Of a stretch of DNA of 64,000 bases, positions 7,919 through 17,800 are shown one piece after another (positions within the stretch are counted from its first letter, which is position 1; each line of letters begins with the position of its first letter). Source of the DNA: JBFAPK01 sp040676675 (lineage in GTDB: Bacteria; Actinomycetota; Actinomycetes; Mycobacteriales; Micromonosporaceae); the NCBI RefSeq assembly GCF_040676675.1, contig NZ_JBFAPK010000021.1, positions 62,001-126,000 of the forward strand. Direction: 5' to 3'. The notes beneath the pieces are model-generated. The model did not search any database and had not been told where the DNA came from. It saw only the letters and a program-made list of their open reading frames with translations. The position numbers were made by a program, and so were the translations under genes.

Positions 7919-10900
7919 ACAGTTGTGCACCAATACCGGCATGTTGCCGGCGATTACATAGTACGTGTGGAAGTTGTCGACAGTGAGGTCGCGCATCTGA
8001 CGTGCGCCGAGAAAGCTTCGGATGCTGGCCACCCGAACTTCGTGCCCGTCCTCGCCGCGTAGGGAGTCACCTGGTTGCAGTTGGCTCGCGTTTACCCAGG
8101 TTTCGGTCGTTGCGTCCCAGAAGGGATGGTGGCTGGTGGTGTGGAGGGTGAGAATGGCGCCCTCGGGCGTGGCGACACTGACGTCAGTGAGGTCGACGTC
8201 GCGGTTGTTGTGTAGCGCGGTCACCTTTTCCGCGGTGGTCGTGCCGCTCGCCGGGTCGGTTGCGGTGACCGCGTCACCGACCTGTACGTCCTTGATGGCC
8301 TTCTTACTGCCGTCTGCCAGCAGAACCGGCGTGTCGGGGTCGAAGCTGTGGCAGCCCGGCTTCGGTTTCAGCCCTCTCGCGAGTGGGCCCGCTTCGGGCG
8401 CGAACATCTCGCCGATGCCGGCAGTGACGGCGCCGGTTAGTCCTCCTACCGCGGCGTCGACTACCACCTCCTCGGGCGGTGCGCCTTGGAGACCGTCGGT
8501 GATGGTGCTGCCTATCGCACCTGCGATGGCGGCGCAGCCGACGACGCCGGCGCCTTCGGTTGCGATGGTGCAGCCGATCCCGACTCCGATACCGACTACC
8601 GTGCCAACGAGGACGGGGTGATCCTGCGCCCAGTTGCTGGTGGCGTCCCATGCCTTACAGGCCCAGGAGAAGACACCGCAGTGGCTCTTCTTTGGCTTGG
8701 GTTTTGGTAGGGCTGGGGAGGTTGCAGGCCCTCCGCCTCCGCTGCCCTTGCCTCCATTTCCTCCGTTGCCTGCGTGTCCGCCGGAGGAGCCCCCGCTACC
8801 CGGGCCGCCGAGGTCGTCCGCGAGCGTGTGGTCCGAGTACGGGTGATCATATTCCCACTGTGCGTCACTATGGTCCAGGCCCGTTGGGTCGGAGTAGGTG
8901 ATGGGCGAGTTGTTGGAGTAGGCGTAGCCGGTCCATTGCTGAGGGTCGGCGAGCCTTTGGACGGGGTCGACGGAGATGAACCGGCCGGTGGTGGGGTCGT
9001 ACTCGCGGGCGCCGATGTGGGTCAGGCCGGTTGCGGCGTTCTCGGTCTTGTTGAGGAAGCCGCGGTTGTCGATGAGGTTGATGGCGGCGCCGCGGGGTTG
9101 GCCGTACGGGGTGTACTGCCGCCAGGTGGGCGTCTGGGCGGTGTAGTCGAGGTAGAGGTTGGGGGTGCCCTGGCGGTCGGTGATGGCGAAGCAGTAGTTG
9201 GTGCCGGATCCGGTGCGGATGGCGAGGCTGCCGTCGGGGAGCGGGTAGTAGCGGGTGCCGGTGACGGTTTGCGTGCTGGTGTTCAGGGTGAGTTGTTCGC
9301 CGGGCAGGTAGAGGATGGTGCTGCCAGGGTCCTTCTGTAGGAGCAGGTTGCCGTCGGCGTCGTAGATGTAGGAGCTGTTGCCGGCGGTGCCGCCGGTGAC
9401 GGAGGTGAGCTTGCCTTCGTCGTTCCAGGTGAGGGTTTGCTGGCCCTGGGCGGCGTTGCGGCTGGTCATGTTGCCGGCCGCGTCGTAGCGGTATGACGTG
9501 GTGGAGGTGGTCGCGCCCGTGGTGTTTGTCGAGGTCAGGGTGTGTGCCTGGTGGGCGCCGTTGCCGTCGTAGGTGTAGCTGGTGGTGGTGTCGGCGCCGC
9601 CGGTGAGGTTGTGGGTGGTTTGGGTTTTGCGGTTGCCGAGGACGTCGATGTCCCAGGTGGTCCAGTAGGCGCTGCTGGTGCCGAGGGTGTCGCCGACGGT
9701 GGAGTGGTCGGCGGCGGTGGGGGTGGCGGTGCAGTTGTCGGTGGCGGTCCAGGCCGAGGTGAGTCGGGCGAGGGTGTCGTACCGGTAGCACTGCGTTTCG
9801 GGTGTGGTCGAGTTGAGGCGGGCGTCGGTTTGTTTGGTGACGTTGCCGGCGAGGTCGTAGTCGTAGGTTTGGTTGTCGACGAAGTCTGTGGTGGAGCTGC
9901 TGTGGGTGAGGAGCCGGCTGGTGAGGCGGCCGGTGTGCTGGTCGTAGCCGTTGGTGACGAAGGCGAGACCAGCAGTGCCGCCCAGGGTTTCCTGGGCCGG
10001 TCGCCCGTATTCGTCGTAGTCCGTTTTCTTGGCGTATCCCGCGAGTCCCACGACAGCGTTCGGTTGGTCGAAATCCGTGCTCGAGTGGCTGACCGTCTCG
10101 GTCGGCAGGCCACCGGCAACGGGGTAGGCGTCCCGGAAGGGCAGACCGCTGTTGACGGTGTACTGGTGGCTGAAGGTGTAGGTCTTGCCCCCGAGCAGCA
10201 TGCCCTCGGTCGCGGGGATGGTGATGATCTCGCCTAATGACTCGCCAAAGACGTTGAAGTCCTTCTGCTGGGTGATGTAGGCGGCGCCGTCGTGGTAGGC
10301 GGTGGAGGTGGTGAGGTGGCCGATGGGGAACTTCATCCCGAGGACGGCGCTGTCTGAGTTGTCGTAGACCCAGGAGGCGGCGCGATTTTGCGGGGTCTGT
10401 GCCGACACCGGAGCGTCGTACTTGCCGGTCTTCCGGTTGATTGCGTCGTACGTGTAGGAGATCGTCTTGCCGCGGGCGTCGGTGCTCTGGATGAGATTGC
10501 CGTTGCCGTCGTAGGCCATCGTGCTGGTGCCGGCATCCGGGTCGGACTTGCCGATGACCTGCCCAAGCAGGTTGTACGTCGAGGTCCAAGTGTTGTTCTG
10601 GGCGTCGACGAGGGTGCTCTGGTTGCCGTGGCCGTCGTAGCCGTAGGTGGTCGCGGTGGTCGTACCGCCGGTCAGGTAGAAGCTGCCGGTGAACGTGTTC
10701 GACGGCGTGACCAGGGTGGGCGCGGTGGTGTACTGCTGCAGCTGGCTGGTGCGACCCAAGGGGTCGACAACGGTGGTGGTGGTGACGCCGCCGGTCGGGG
10801 GTATGACGGTGGTGCGGTCGCCGTTGTAGACGGTGGTGGTCTTCGACACCGTGGAGCCGCCGTCTTGACTTTCGTCGATGACCGCTCGGCCGAGGCCGTC

Positions 10901-13900
10901 GTAGGTGAACAGGTCCTTGTTGTGGACGGCTTTGCCGAGGTCGGGCGCGCTGACGGGATTACCGATGGCGGGCAGGGTGGTGCCGTCCCACCAGCCGTTG
11001 TAGGTGGCGGTGACCCAGCCGCGGGTGTCATAGAACGTGTCGGTGATCAGCCGGCCGCCCATTGGTGTCATGGCCTGGGTTTGCCGGGTACGCAGCAGCG
11101 CGTCGTAGATGACGGTCGAGGTCAGGTAGCCGTTAAGGTCGTTTAGCTTCCGGGTGGTGGTGCCCGTGACGCCGCTGTTGGAAACCTGGTACGTGTACGC
11201 GTAGTTGGCCGGCTGGCTCGTGGTGCGGGAGTTCAGCCAGACGGAGGTGGCGCGGCCGAGGGTGTCGTACTGCTGGGTGGTGACCACACCGTTGGGGTCG
11301 GTGGTGGTCAGGGGCAGCGCGCGCGCCGGGTCGAGCGTGGTGGTGACGCTCTGCTTGAGGGGATTGGTGACCTTGACCGTCGTGGTGAGCCCGACCGAGT
11401 TCATCGTGTACTCGGTGGTGGTGGGGGGATTGTCGTTGCCGTCGTAGGCGGAGGTGACGCGGCCGTAGGAGTCGTAGGTCGACCGGCCCGTGGTTTGGTA
11501 GGTGAATGCTCCGGACGCCCACGTGGCGGCGGTGCGGGTCATCGTCACGTCGCCGAACGAGGGGGCGACGGTCTGCGGGAACGTGGTCGCGAAGTCCGGG
11601 TCGTCGTAGAAGGTGCGCTCGTTTTTGACGACCTGGTCCGGCCGGTTCACGCTGGCTGGGGCGGTCAGGGTGTTGACGCTGCCCGGCACCGAGGGCGGGG
11701 ATCCCTGGGTGAAGCCGCCGCAGGCGACCGAGTCCGCCTCGGTTTCGCTGACCAGGCCGACCAGGTTCTTCGCCGTGTTGACCGGCGCGTAGCTGGTGGT
11801 GGTGCACTGGTCGTAGGCGGGATCTGCCGGGACGGTGTGGGTGTAGGTGTGCTGCAGCAGGCCGAACGTGGGGCTGGCGGTGTTGGCGTCGTAGGAGCTG
11901 TCGGTTCCGGTGTACCGCCAGCTGGTGGTGCCGCCGGTGGTGACCGCCTGCCTGCTGTAGGTCTGTATCGGTGCGACGCGGTTCGCGGTGAGCGCGGACA
12001 GGCCGGTGCGGGTGCGGGTCGCGGTCGCGGCGGAGACCCAGTACGAGGTGATGGTGGAGTGGTCGACCGGACCGCCGTCGCCGAGGTAGGCGGTGGTTTC
12101 CAGTTCGCTGCCGGCGAGTTCGTCGGTGTCGTCGTGGGTGCCGCCGGCGGAGTCGGTGAGGGTGACCGCAGTGGTGTTGTTGTTGCGGGACATGCCGCGG
12201 TAGTAGGTGGTTTCCGACCGGGTACGGGGGTTGGGGTCGGTGCCCAGCAGGGTGGCGACCTTGCCGTAGCCGCGGAACTGGCCGTAGGTGCGGTACTTGG
12301 CCTTGACCACTTCGTTGTCGTCGTAGTGCCAGGCGGCGCCACCGAGGTAGGCGTAGGTGGTGGCGGTGGCGGGGGCGCCGCCGGTGGGGTCGGTTGAGGT
12401 GACCTTGGTGACCGCCCACTTGTTGAACCAGTCGCGGATCGGATCAGTGAGCCCGTCCGGGGTCCAGTACACCGGGTAACAGGAGCGGGTATTGCCTGCC
12501 GGGTTGGTGGTGACGGGAGCGGTGCAGGGGTTTGGCAGGTCGTAGGTGGCGGTGATGACCGAGCCGGTTTCGGTCGTGACGGTGAGGATGCGGTTGCGCT
12601 TGAGAGCGGTCCAACCGTCGCGTTGGCTGTCGACGCGGTTGTCGAGCAAGATCGAGCTGAACTGCACGGGCGGGAGAGTGACCGCGGCGGGTGGCCCGGC
12701 GCCGCCGGTATCGGAGCCGGTGTGGCTGATGGCGCTCAACCACAGGGTGGGTGAGTTGCCGTCGCCGGTGGGCGGCATGGTCTGGGTGAGCGTGTAGGAG
12801 TCGATTGGCACGTAGGTCGAGGACGCGGGCGAGTACTGCTTGGCGGTGATCGAGGTGAGCCGGACGGTGGAGAAGTACGAGGGGCTCCACGAGGTGCAGG
12901 TCTTGCCCTCGGGGCAGATCAGGTCGTACGGCACGTCGGGCCAGTTCGCCTCGGTGCTGGAGTTCAGCGGGCTGCAGGTCCCCGATACGCAGCGGTCGCT
13001 GGTGCCGAATTCGATCCGGTTCGGTGGGGTGCCGTAGGCGTTGCCGTCGGTGAAGCCGTAGTCGATGTGGTCGAGGTGGCTGTCGCGGACGTATTCGACG
13101 TTCTTGGAGCCCTTGTTCTGACCGTAGTAGTTCTTGTCCTGCTTGTAGTAGTAGGCGATGGCGTTGCCGTGGATGTCCTTGGCGTAGTCGAGGTTCCAGC
13201 GGTAGGCCATGGTGCAGACGGATCCGGGAAGGTCGTTGCATGGGTCGCCGGAGTGCGCGGAGTACACCGGTTGCGAGTCGACCGAGTTGGTGGTCGGCTT
13301 ACCCGACGTCCAGCCCGGGATCTCGTTACGGCCGAACTGGTACACGGTGCCGTCGCGGTCGGTGACCTGCCAGTAGTCGGTGTTGTAGGTGCCGGTGCCG
13401 TTGTTCGAGTTGACGACATGGGTGACGACCTCGCCGTTGTCGCGCTCCGGCTTCCAGACCTGCTTGCCCTTGTCCCACACGAGAGATGTCGACGAGCCGC
13501 CCAGTGACAGGGTCAGGATGGGGCCGTCATAGCACTGGTCGTAGGTGGGGTTTGGAGCGGCGCTGCCCTCCGGGCTGTCGGCACACGACACGAACGACTG
13601 CTCGACATACGACTGGGGCGTCGACCAGCCGTCGCCGACCCAGGACGACTGCGCCTGGGTGGAGACTGTTTGCCCGTCAACGCTGCCCGAGTCGTACGAC
13701 AGGGCCAGGTCCGGCACGAAGTCCGACACCGCCGGCGGCACGGCGATGGGGTAGGAGTAGGTGAACGAACCGGAGCTTCCTCCGCCGGACCAGGACCCGG
13801 ACGGTTTGAGGTCGGTGGCCGCATAGGTGCCGGCCTCGCCACCCTCGGGCGCGGGATCGCTCACCGCCGCCAGCACCATCGGCGTGGCCGCGCCACCCGG

Positions 13901-14593
13901 CGCCACACCGAGTGTTGTCGGAGCGGAAACACTCTGCTCGCGGGCGTCGTTGGTGGAGTCGAGCAGGGTCATCCGGCGGCAGTCCGCCGCCGAGGGCGTC
14001 GTCAGCACGCAGGCCGGCAGCGACGCGAGCCGCAGCCGGGACCCGTAGTTGCCGCCGTATGCCTGCGCGAACGCCTGATAGTCCAGCCCGACCTGAACCG
14101 CACCTCCACCAGGCCCGGCCGGGGTGACCGCCAAAAGCACCCCGTTGACACCGGCCGCTTCGGCACGACCGTGGTCCAGCACCTGCACGTCGAGCTTCGC
14201 CGGTCCGGCGTAGCGGCCCTTGGCGTCCGCCACCGTCTGCGCCCAGACCGGGAGTCGGGTGTCGCGTGCCTTGGCGCCCCGACCCGCCGCCGCGGTTGTG
14301 GTCGGCGCCGCCAGCGACAACGCGGCGTGGCCAGCCGCTGGCCAAGCCGTCTTCTCCGGCACATACTTGCGCTTGGCCGGGTCAGGTGGCGGTGCCGAGA
14401 ATCGCGACGGCAAGGCCCGCACTCCGGGCACCGGGCGCCCCGACGGCTGTCGAGGAGGCGCCGTGGGCCGCGCCGGCCGTGCCGCCACGGCCGGGACACC
14501 GCCGACCGTGGTACCCAGGAGCGACAGTGTGACTGTCGCCGCCAACGCTGCGAACCACCGTGCTGGGACGGCGAATCCCGTCGGTCGAACCAT
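7550..14593 (-). CDS. secreted RHS/YD-repeat polymorphic toxin with HINT domain
   Basis: A 2347-residue secreted protein. The N-terminus has a basic start, a hydrophobic stretch (FAALAATVTLSLLGTTVGG) and an Ala-rich cleavage region, a Sec-type signal. A Pro-rich segment and a SpvB-like N-terminal region follow, then many YD repeats (for example TYDGLGRA, TYDGNGNL, YDYDLAGN) forming an RHS cocoon, and the RHS core end GRFISVDP...YAYSNNSPITYSDPTG. After a short hydrophobic Gly/Ala segment (PVLVGTVVGIGVGIGCTI) comes a pretoxin HINT domain (see separate entry) and a roughly 120-residue toxin tip. HINT domains self-cleave to release tips in this class. The start at 14593 has GAGG upstream; an in-frame ATG at 14617 is the alternative. 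The immunity-type gene follows directly, and the LamG protein is divergent. Confidence 0.9.
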   Translation of the reverse strand: MVRPTGFAVPARWFAALAATVTLSLLGTTVGGVPAVAARPARPTAPPRQPSGRPVPGVRALPSRFSAPPPDPAKRKYVPEKTAWPAAGHAALSLAAPTTTAAAGRGAKARDTRLPVWAQTVADAKGRYAGPAKLDVQVLDHGRAEAAGVNGVLLAVTPAGPGGGAVQVGLDYQAFAQAYGGNYGSRLRLASLPACVLTTPSAADCRRMTLLDSTNDAREQSVSAPTTLGVAPGGAATPMVLAAVSDPAPEGGEAGTYAATDLKPSGSWSGGGSSGSFTYSYPIAVPPAVSDFVPDLALSYDSGSVDGQTVSTQAQSSWVGDGWSTPQSYVEQSFVSCADSPEGSAAPNPTYDQCYDGPILTLSLGGSSTSLVWDKGKQVWKPERDNGEVVTHVVNSNNGTGTYNTDYWQVTDRDGTVYQFGRNEIPGWTSGKPTTNSVDSQPVYSAHSGDPCNDLPGSVCTMAYRWNLDYAKDIHGNAIAYYYKQDKNYYGQNKGSKNVEYVRDSHLDHIDYGFTDGNAYGTPPNRIEFGTSDRCVSGTCSPLNSSTEANWPDVPYDLICPEGKTCTSWSPSYFSTVRLTSITAKQYSPASSTYVPIDSYTLTQTMPPTGDGNSPTLWLSAISHTGSDTGGAGPPAAVTLPPVQFSSILLDNRVDSQRDGWTALKRNRILTVTTETGSVITATYDLPNPCTAPVTTNPAGNTRSCYPVYWTPDGLTDPIRDWFNKWAVTKVTSTDPTGGAPATATTYAYLGGAAWHYDDNEVVKAKYRTYGQFRGYGKVATLLGTDPNPRTRSETTYYRGMSRNNNTTAVTLTDSAGGTHDDTDELAGSELETTAYLGDGGPVDHSTITSYWVSAATATRTRTGLSALTANRVAPIQTYSRQAVTTGGTTSWRYTGTDSSYDANTASPTFGLLQHTYTHTVPADPAYDQCTTTSYAPVNTAKNLVGLVSETEADSVACGGFTQGSPPSVPGSVNTLTAPASVNRPDQVVKNERTFYDDPDFATTFPQTVAPSFGDVTMTRTAATWASGAFTYQTTGRSTYDSYGRVTSAYDGNDNPPTTTEYTMNSVGLTTTVKVTNPLKQSVTTTLDPARALPLTTTDPNGVVTTQQYDTLGRATSVWLNSRTTSQPANYAYTYQVSNSGVTGTTTRKLNDLNGYLTSTVIYDALLRTRQTQAMTPMGGRLITDTFYDTRGWVTATYNGWWDGTTLPAIGNPVSAPDLGKAVHNKDLFTYDGLGRAVIDESQDGGSTVSKTTTVYNGDRTTVIPPTGGVTTTTVVDPLGRTSQLQQYTTAPTLVTPSNTFTGSFYLTGGTTTATTYGYDGHGNQSTLVDAQNNTWTSTYNLLGQVIGKSDPDAGTSTMAYDGNGNLIQSTDARGKTISYTYDAINRKTGKYDAPVSAQTPQNRAASWVYDNSDSAVLGMKFPIGHLTTSTAYHDGAAYITQQKDFNVFGESLGEIITIPATEGMLLGGKTYTFSHQYTVNSGLPFRDAYPVAGGLPTETVSHSSTDFDQPNAVVGLAGYAKKTDYDEYGRPAQETLGGTAGLAFVTNGYDQHTGRLTSRLLTHSSSTTDFVDNQTYDYDLAGNVTKQTDARLNSTTPETQCYRYDTLARLTSAWTATDNCTATPTAADHSTVGDTLGTSSAYWTTWDIDVLGNRKTQTTHNLTGGADTTTSYTYDGNGAHQAHTLTSTNTTGATTSTTSYRYDAAGNMTSRNAAQGQQTLTWNDEGKLTSVTGGTAGNSSYIYDADGNLLLQKDPGSTILYLPGEQLTLNTSTQTVTGTRYYPLPDGSLAIRTGSGTNYCFAITDRQGTPNLYLDYTAQTPTWRQYTPYGQPRGAAINLIDNRGFLNKTENAATGLTHIGAREYDPTTGRFISVDPVQRLADPQQWTGYAYSNNSPITYSDPTGLDHSDAQWEYDHPYSDHTLADDLGGPGSGGSSGGHAGNGGNGGKGSGGGGPATSPALPKPKPKKSHCGVFSWACKAWDATSNWAQDHPVLVGTVVGIGVGIGCTIATEGAGVVGCAAIAGAIGSTITDGLQGAPPEEVVVDAAVGGLTGAVTAGIGEMFAPEAGPLARGLKPKPGCHSFDPDTPVLLADGSKKAIKDVQVGDAVTATDPASGTTTAEKVTALHNNRDVDLTDVSVATPEGAILTLHTTSHHPFWDATTETWVNASQLQPGDSLRGEDGHEVRVASIRSFLGARQMRDLTVDNFHTYYVIAGNMPVLVHNCGESKWTPDENYSPEAVAGRSAANKAYYSVPRDTHELVNMLEANPNMSPRLKPNGSVDTFEGNNLSGPARRYWDSWKGSPIYWNGRPGSQIRIMRNQTTGQIAYFPLTKEGVHNYGSPTLYNW
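7919..8353 (-). other. HINT (Hedgehog/intein) pretoxin domain within the RHS protein
   Basis: Begins at Cys in CHSFDPDTPVLLADG and ends at VHNC, with VGDAV and the internal histidine block TSHHPFW. Cys at the start, the HHPF block and the terminal HNC are the autoproteolysis landmarks of PT-HINT domains. The sequence looks catalytically intact. Everything downstream on the minus strand is then the released tip. Confidence 0.85.
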
Positions 14594-14862
14594 GGCAACC
14601 TCGCAAGGAAGCGTCAAGAGGTGCTGTCATGCACGAAGGCCGCCGGAGGCAGGCCGCGGGCGCAGACACTCTCGCATGATCAGCTTCGCCGCCTCGATCA
14701 CGGCCAGGTAACGATTGATCACTATGGGGCGGCAAAAGTGGATCGAGATCTTCAAAACGGACTGACCGTGAGGTGTTGATCACACGCTCTCGGTAGCGGC
14801 CGTAGCTAGCTTGTCGAGGACCCGGGCCCTCGAAGCCCTCCGGACCTCGAAAGCGATCTCAG
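14594..14862. promoter_or_regulatory. divergent promoter region between the RHS toxin and LamG genes
   Basis: 269 bases between two divergent start codons, so promoters for both giant secreted proteins must lie here or within the 5' ends. AT-richer patches occur around 14690-14760. I cannot point to a convincing -10/-35 pair or a palindromic operator. Confidence 0.5.
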
Positions 14863-17800
14863 ATGGCACTCCCCTCGCGCGCGGCACGCAGACGACTTGC
14901 CGCGCTCACCGGCCTCGCGGCGATCATCGCCGCCGCCGGACAGGCCCCCGCGGCGATCGCCGCGCCGAAACCGAAGACACCGCCCCCTGCGACAGCATCC
15001 GCCGCACTGACCAGGGAAGAGGCGGTCGCCCAGGCTCAACGCACGGGCAAGCCCGTCGACGTGGTCGGAGCCACCACCTCCACTGACACCCTGCGCGCCA
15101 ACCCCGACGGAACACTCACCCTGACCCGCACCGCCGTGCCCGTGCGCAAACGCGTCAACGGTGCGTGGGCCAATCTGGATGCCACCCTGCACCGCAACGC
15201 CGACGGCACCCTCTCCCCCGCCGTCACCACAAACTCGCTCACCTTCTCCGCCGGCGGCACCGGCGCGCTGGCAACCATGGTCAACGGCGGCAACAAGCTG
15301 TCGCTGACCGCGCCGACGCGGCTACCCACCCCCACCACCTCCGGTGCGACCGCCACTTACGCCAACGTTCTGCCCGGCGTCGACCTTCAGGTCACCGCGG
15401 ACCTGTACGGCGGCTTCTCCCAGGTCTTCGTCGTCCACGACGCCACCGCGGCAGCCAATCCCGCACTCAAGCAACTGGCCTTGACCACGAACACCGACGG
15501 GGTCACCGTCACCAGCGACAACGCCGGCAACCTCAGCGCCAAGGACCGGCACGGTGCCGCCGTGTTCACCGCTCCCGCACCGACCATGTGGGACTCGGCC
15601 ACTAGCCCAGCCCCGACCGCCAACCCGAACCGCACCCAACCCGTCGCGCCAGGCGCGAGCTCCAGCTCGCCTCCGCGCGTCGCCTCCACCGCACACGGTC
15701 CCGGCCACGGCGCACACACCGCCGCGATCAAGGTGGGTGTCCGGGCTGGCGGCATCGACCTGACCCCTGACGCGACGATGCTGACCGCCAAGGACACGGT
15801 CTATCCGCTGTTCATCGATCCCACCTGGTCCTCTGTCGGCGCAGGCAACAACGGCTGGGCCACCGTCGCTGAACCCAACGCCACCACCAACTACTGGAAG
15901 AACACGCCCGACCCCGAGGGCCGGATGCAGGTTGGCAACTCGGGAGAGATGTGGTCTCACACCCTGATCAACTTCCCGATCGCCACCTCAACCCTCATCG
16001 GCGCCACTATCCAGTCCGCCACCTTCGACATCACGGAAATTTGGTCTTTCTCGTGCACGGCACGCCCGGTCGACGTCTACGCCCCCGGCACCACACTCAC
16101 CTCGTCGAACGCCACATGGAAATACTGGGCCGGCGTTGACATCGGCGACGTCGTCGCCTCCGCGAACGTCGCACACGGCTACAACTCCAATTGCCCGGCC
16201 GCTGGGGTCGCTTTCGATGTTCTCAACACCATCAACGAGGATGTCAAAAAAAGCAAAAAGACGCAGACGTTCTTGCTCATGGGCGAAAACGAAGCAACCG
16301 ATAAATACAGCTGGAAGGAATTTCTCGAGACAAGCCCGCGGTTGACCATCACCTACAACCGCCGTCCCAACACGCCTACCGGCATGAGCACGAACCCGGG
16401 CACAGCCTGCCCGAGCGCAAGCCCAACAACGATCGGCCAGGGCCCGGTCACCCTGTACGCGCCGGTATCCGACCCTGACGGTAACACCCTCGGTGTCACC
16501 TTCCAGCTCTGGAAGACCTCCGACCCGACGCAGAAGCCAATCGCTTCGTCCACCTCCGCACTCACCTATGCCTCTGGCACCACCGCGGTCTTTCCTGTAT
16601 CCCAAAGCATCTTGGACACCAACGCAGGAAGCACACTCACCCAGTTCTCCTGGCACGTGCAGGTCACCGACACCATCACTACCAGCGACTGGTCACCCAC
16701 CTGCACATTCACCTACGACCCTACCCCCAGCGGGGCACCAGTCATCGAGCCAATCCCAACAAGCACCATCGGTCAGAAAGTGACCGTCACCATTGACCCA
16801 CCGACGTCCACAATCGTCCCCACCGCTTACAGCTACCAACTGAACGGCGCGCCGCCCGGCACGGTCGGCGCGACAAACGGGAAAGCCACCCTGGACATCA
16901 CCCCCACCCGATTCACCAACGTACTGACCGTCACCAGCCTCACCGCCGGCGGCAACTTCGGCGGCACCGCGCGACAGCCCTTCAACTCCGCCCCCGCCAC
17001 GACCGCCGCAGACGGCGATCTCACCGGCGACAACCAACCCGATCTCCTCACCGTCGGCGGCACCCACGGTCTACCCGCCGGCCTCTGGCTCGCAAAAGGC
17101 AAAAACAGCACGATCGCGGCCAACGCAACCGACATCGGCGCCAACGGCAACGGGTTCAGCGACGGCAACAGTCCCATCGGCTTCACTGGCGCACAGGTCA
17201 TCACCGGCCACTTCACCACCGGCGCCGGTCTGCAGGACGTCCTCGTCTACTACCCCGCGGGCGACCATCAAGGCGGCGGTACCGTGCTCTACGGCAATGG
17301 CGACGGGTCGGTCCTGCAAGCCCAGCAGAACACCAACAGGTACCCGTTCTCTCGCGGCACGCTGACCGACGGGCGTGGCGACGAACCCGTACAGATCGCG
17401 AACGCCGGTCACACCTCCGGTCAGGGCACTGTTTACCCCGACCTCATCGGAATCAGCGGTGACGACACCAGCGGTTACTCCCTGACCTACTACGCGAGCC
17501 AGGACGGCATCGCCTTTTATCAGGTTTCTGAGCCGCTCAGTAACAAGACCCCGACCGGCGACGTCTACTGGAACAACTGGACCATCGCCACCGGTCAGAC
17601 CACCAACGGCACCGTCATGTACCTGTGGAACCGCACCACCGGATCACTTTTCCTGTGGACCAGCCTCACGTACGACATCGACACACAAACCCTCGCCTAC
17701 AACCAGCAGACCATCGTCACCAACGGCTGGAACACCAATGCCGACCTGAGCCTGCAAGTCGCCGACATCAACCAGAACGGCACCCCTGACCTCTGGACCG

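Noticed and set aside
8868..12419. Long open frames on both strands within the RHS gene
   Set aside because: They are other-frame readings of the YD repeats (His/Arg/Pro-rich) without start signals, family resemblance or sensible codon use.
8900..13700. Repeats in the RHS region as a possible CRISPR array
   Set aside because: They are degenerate coding repeats (YD motifs) with variable length, not short identical repeats with spacers.
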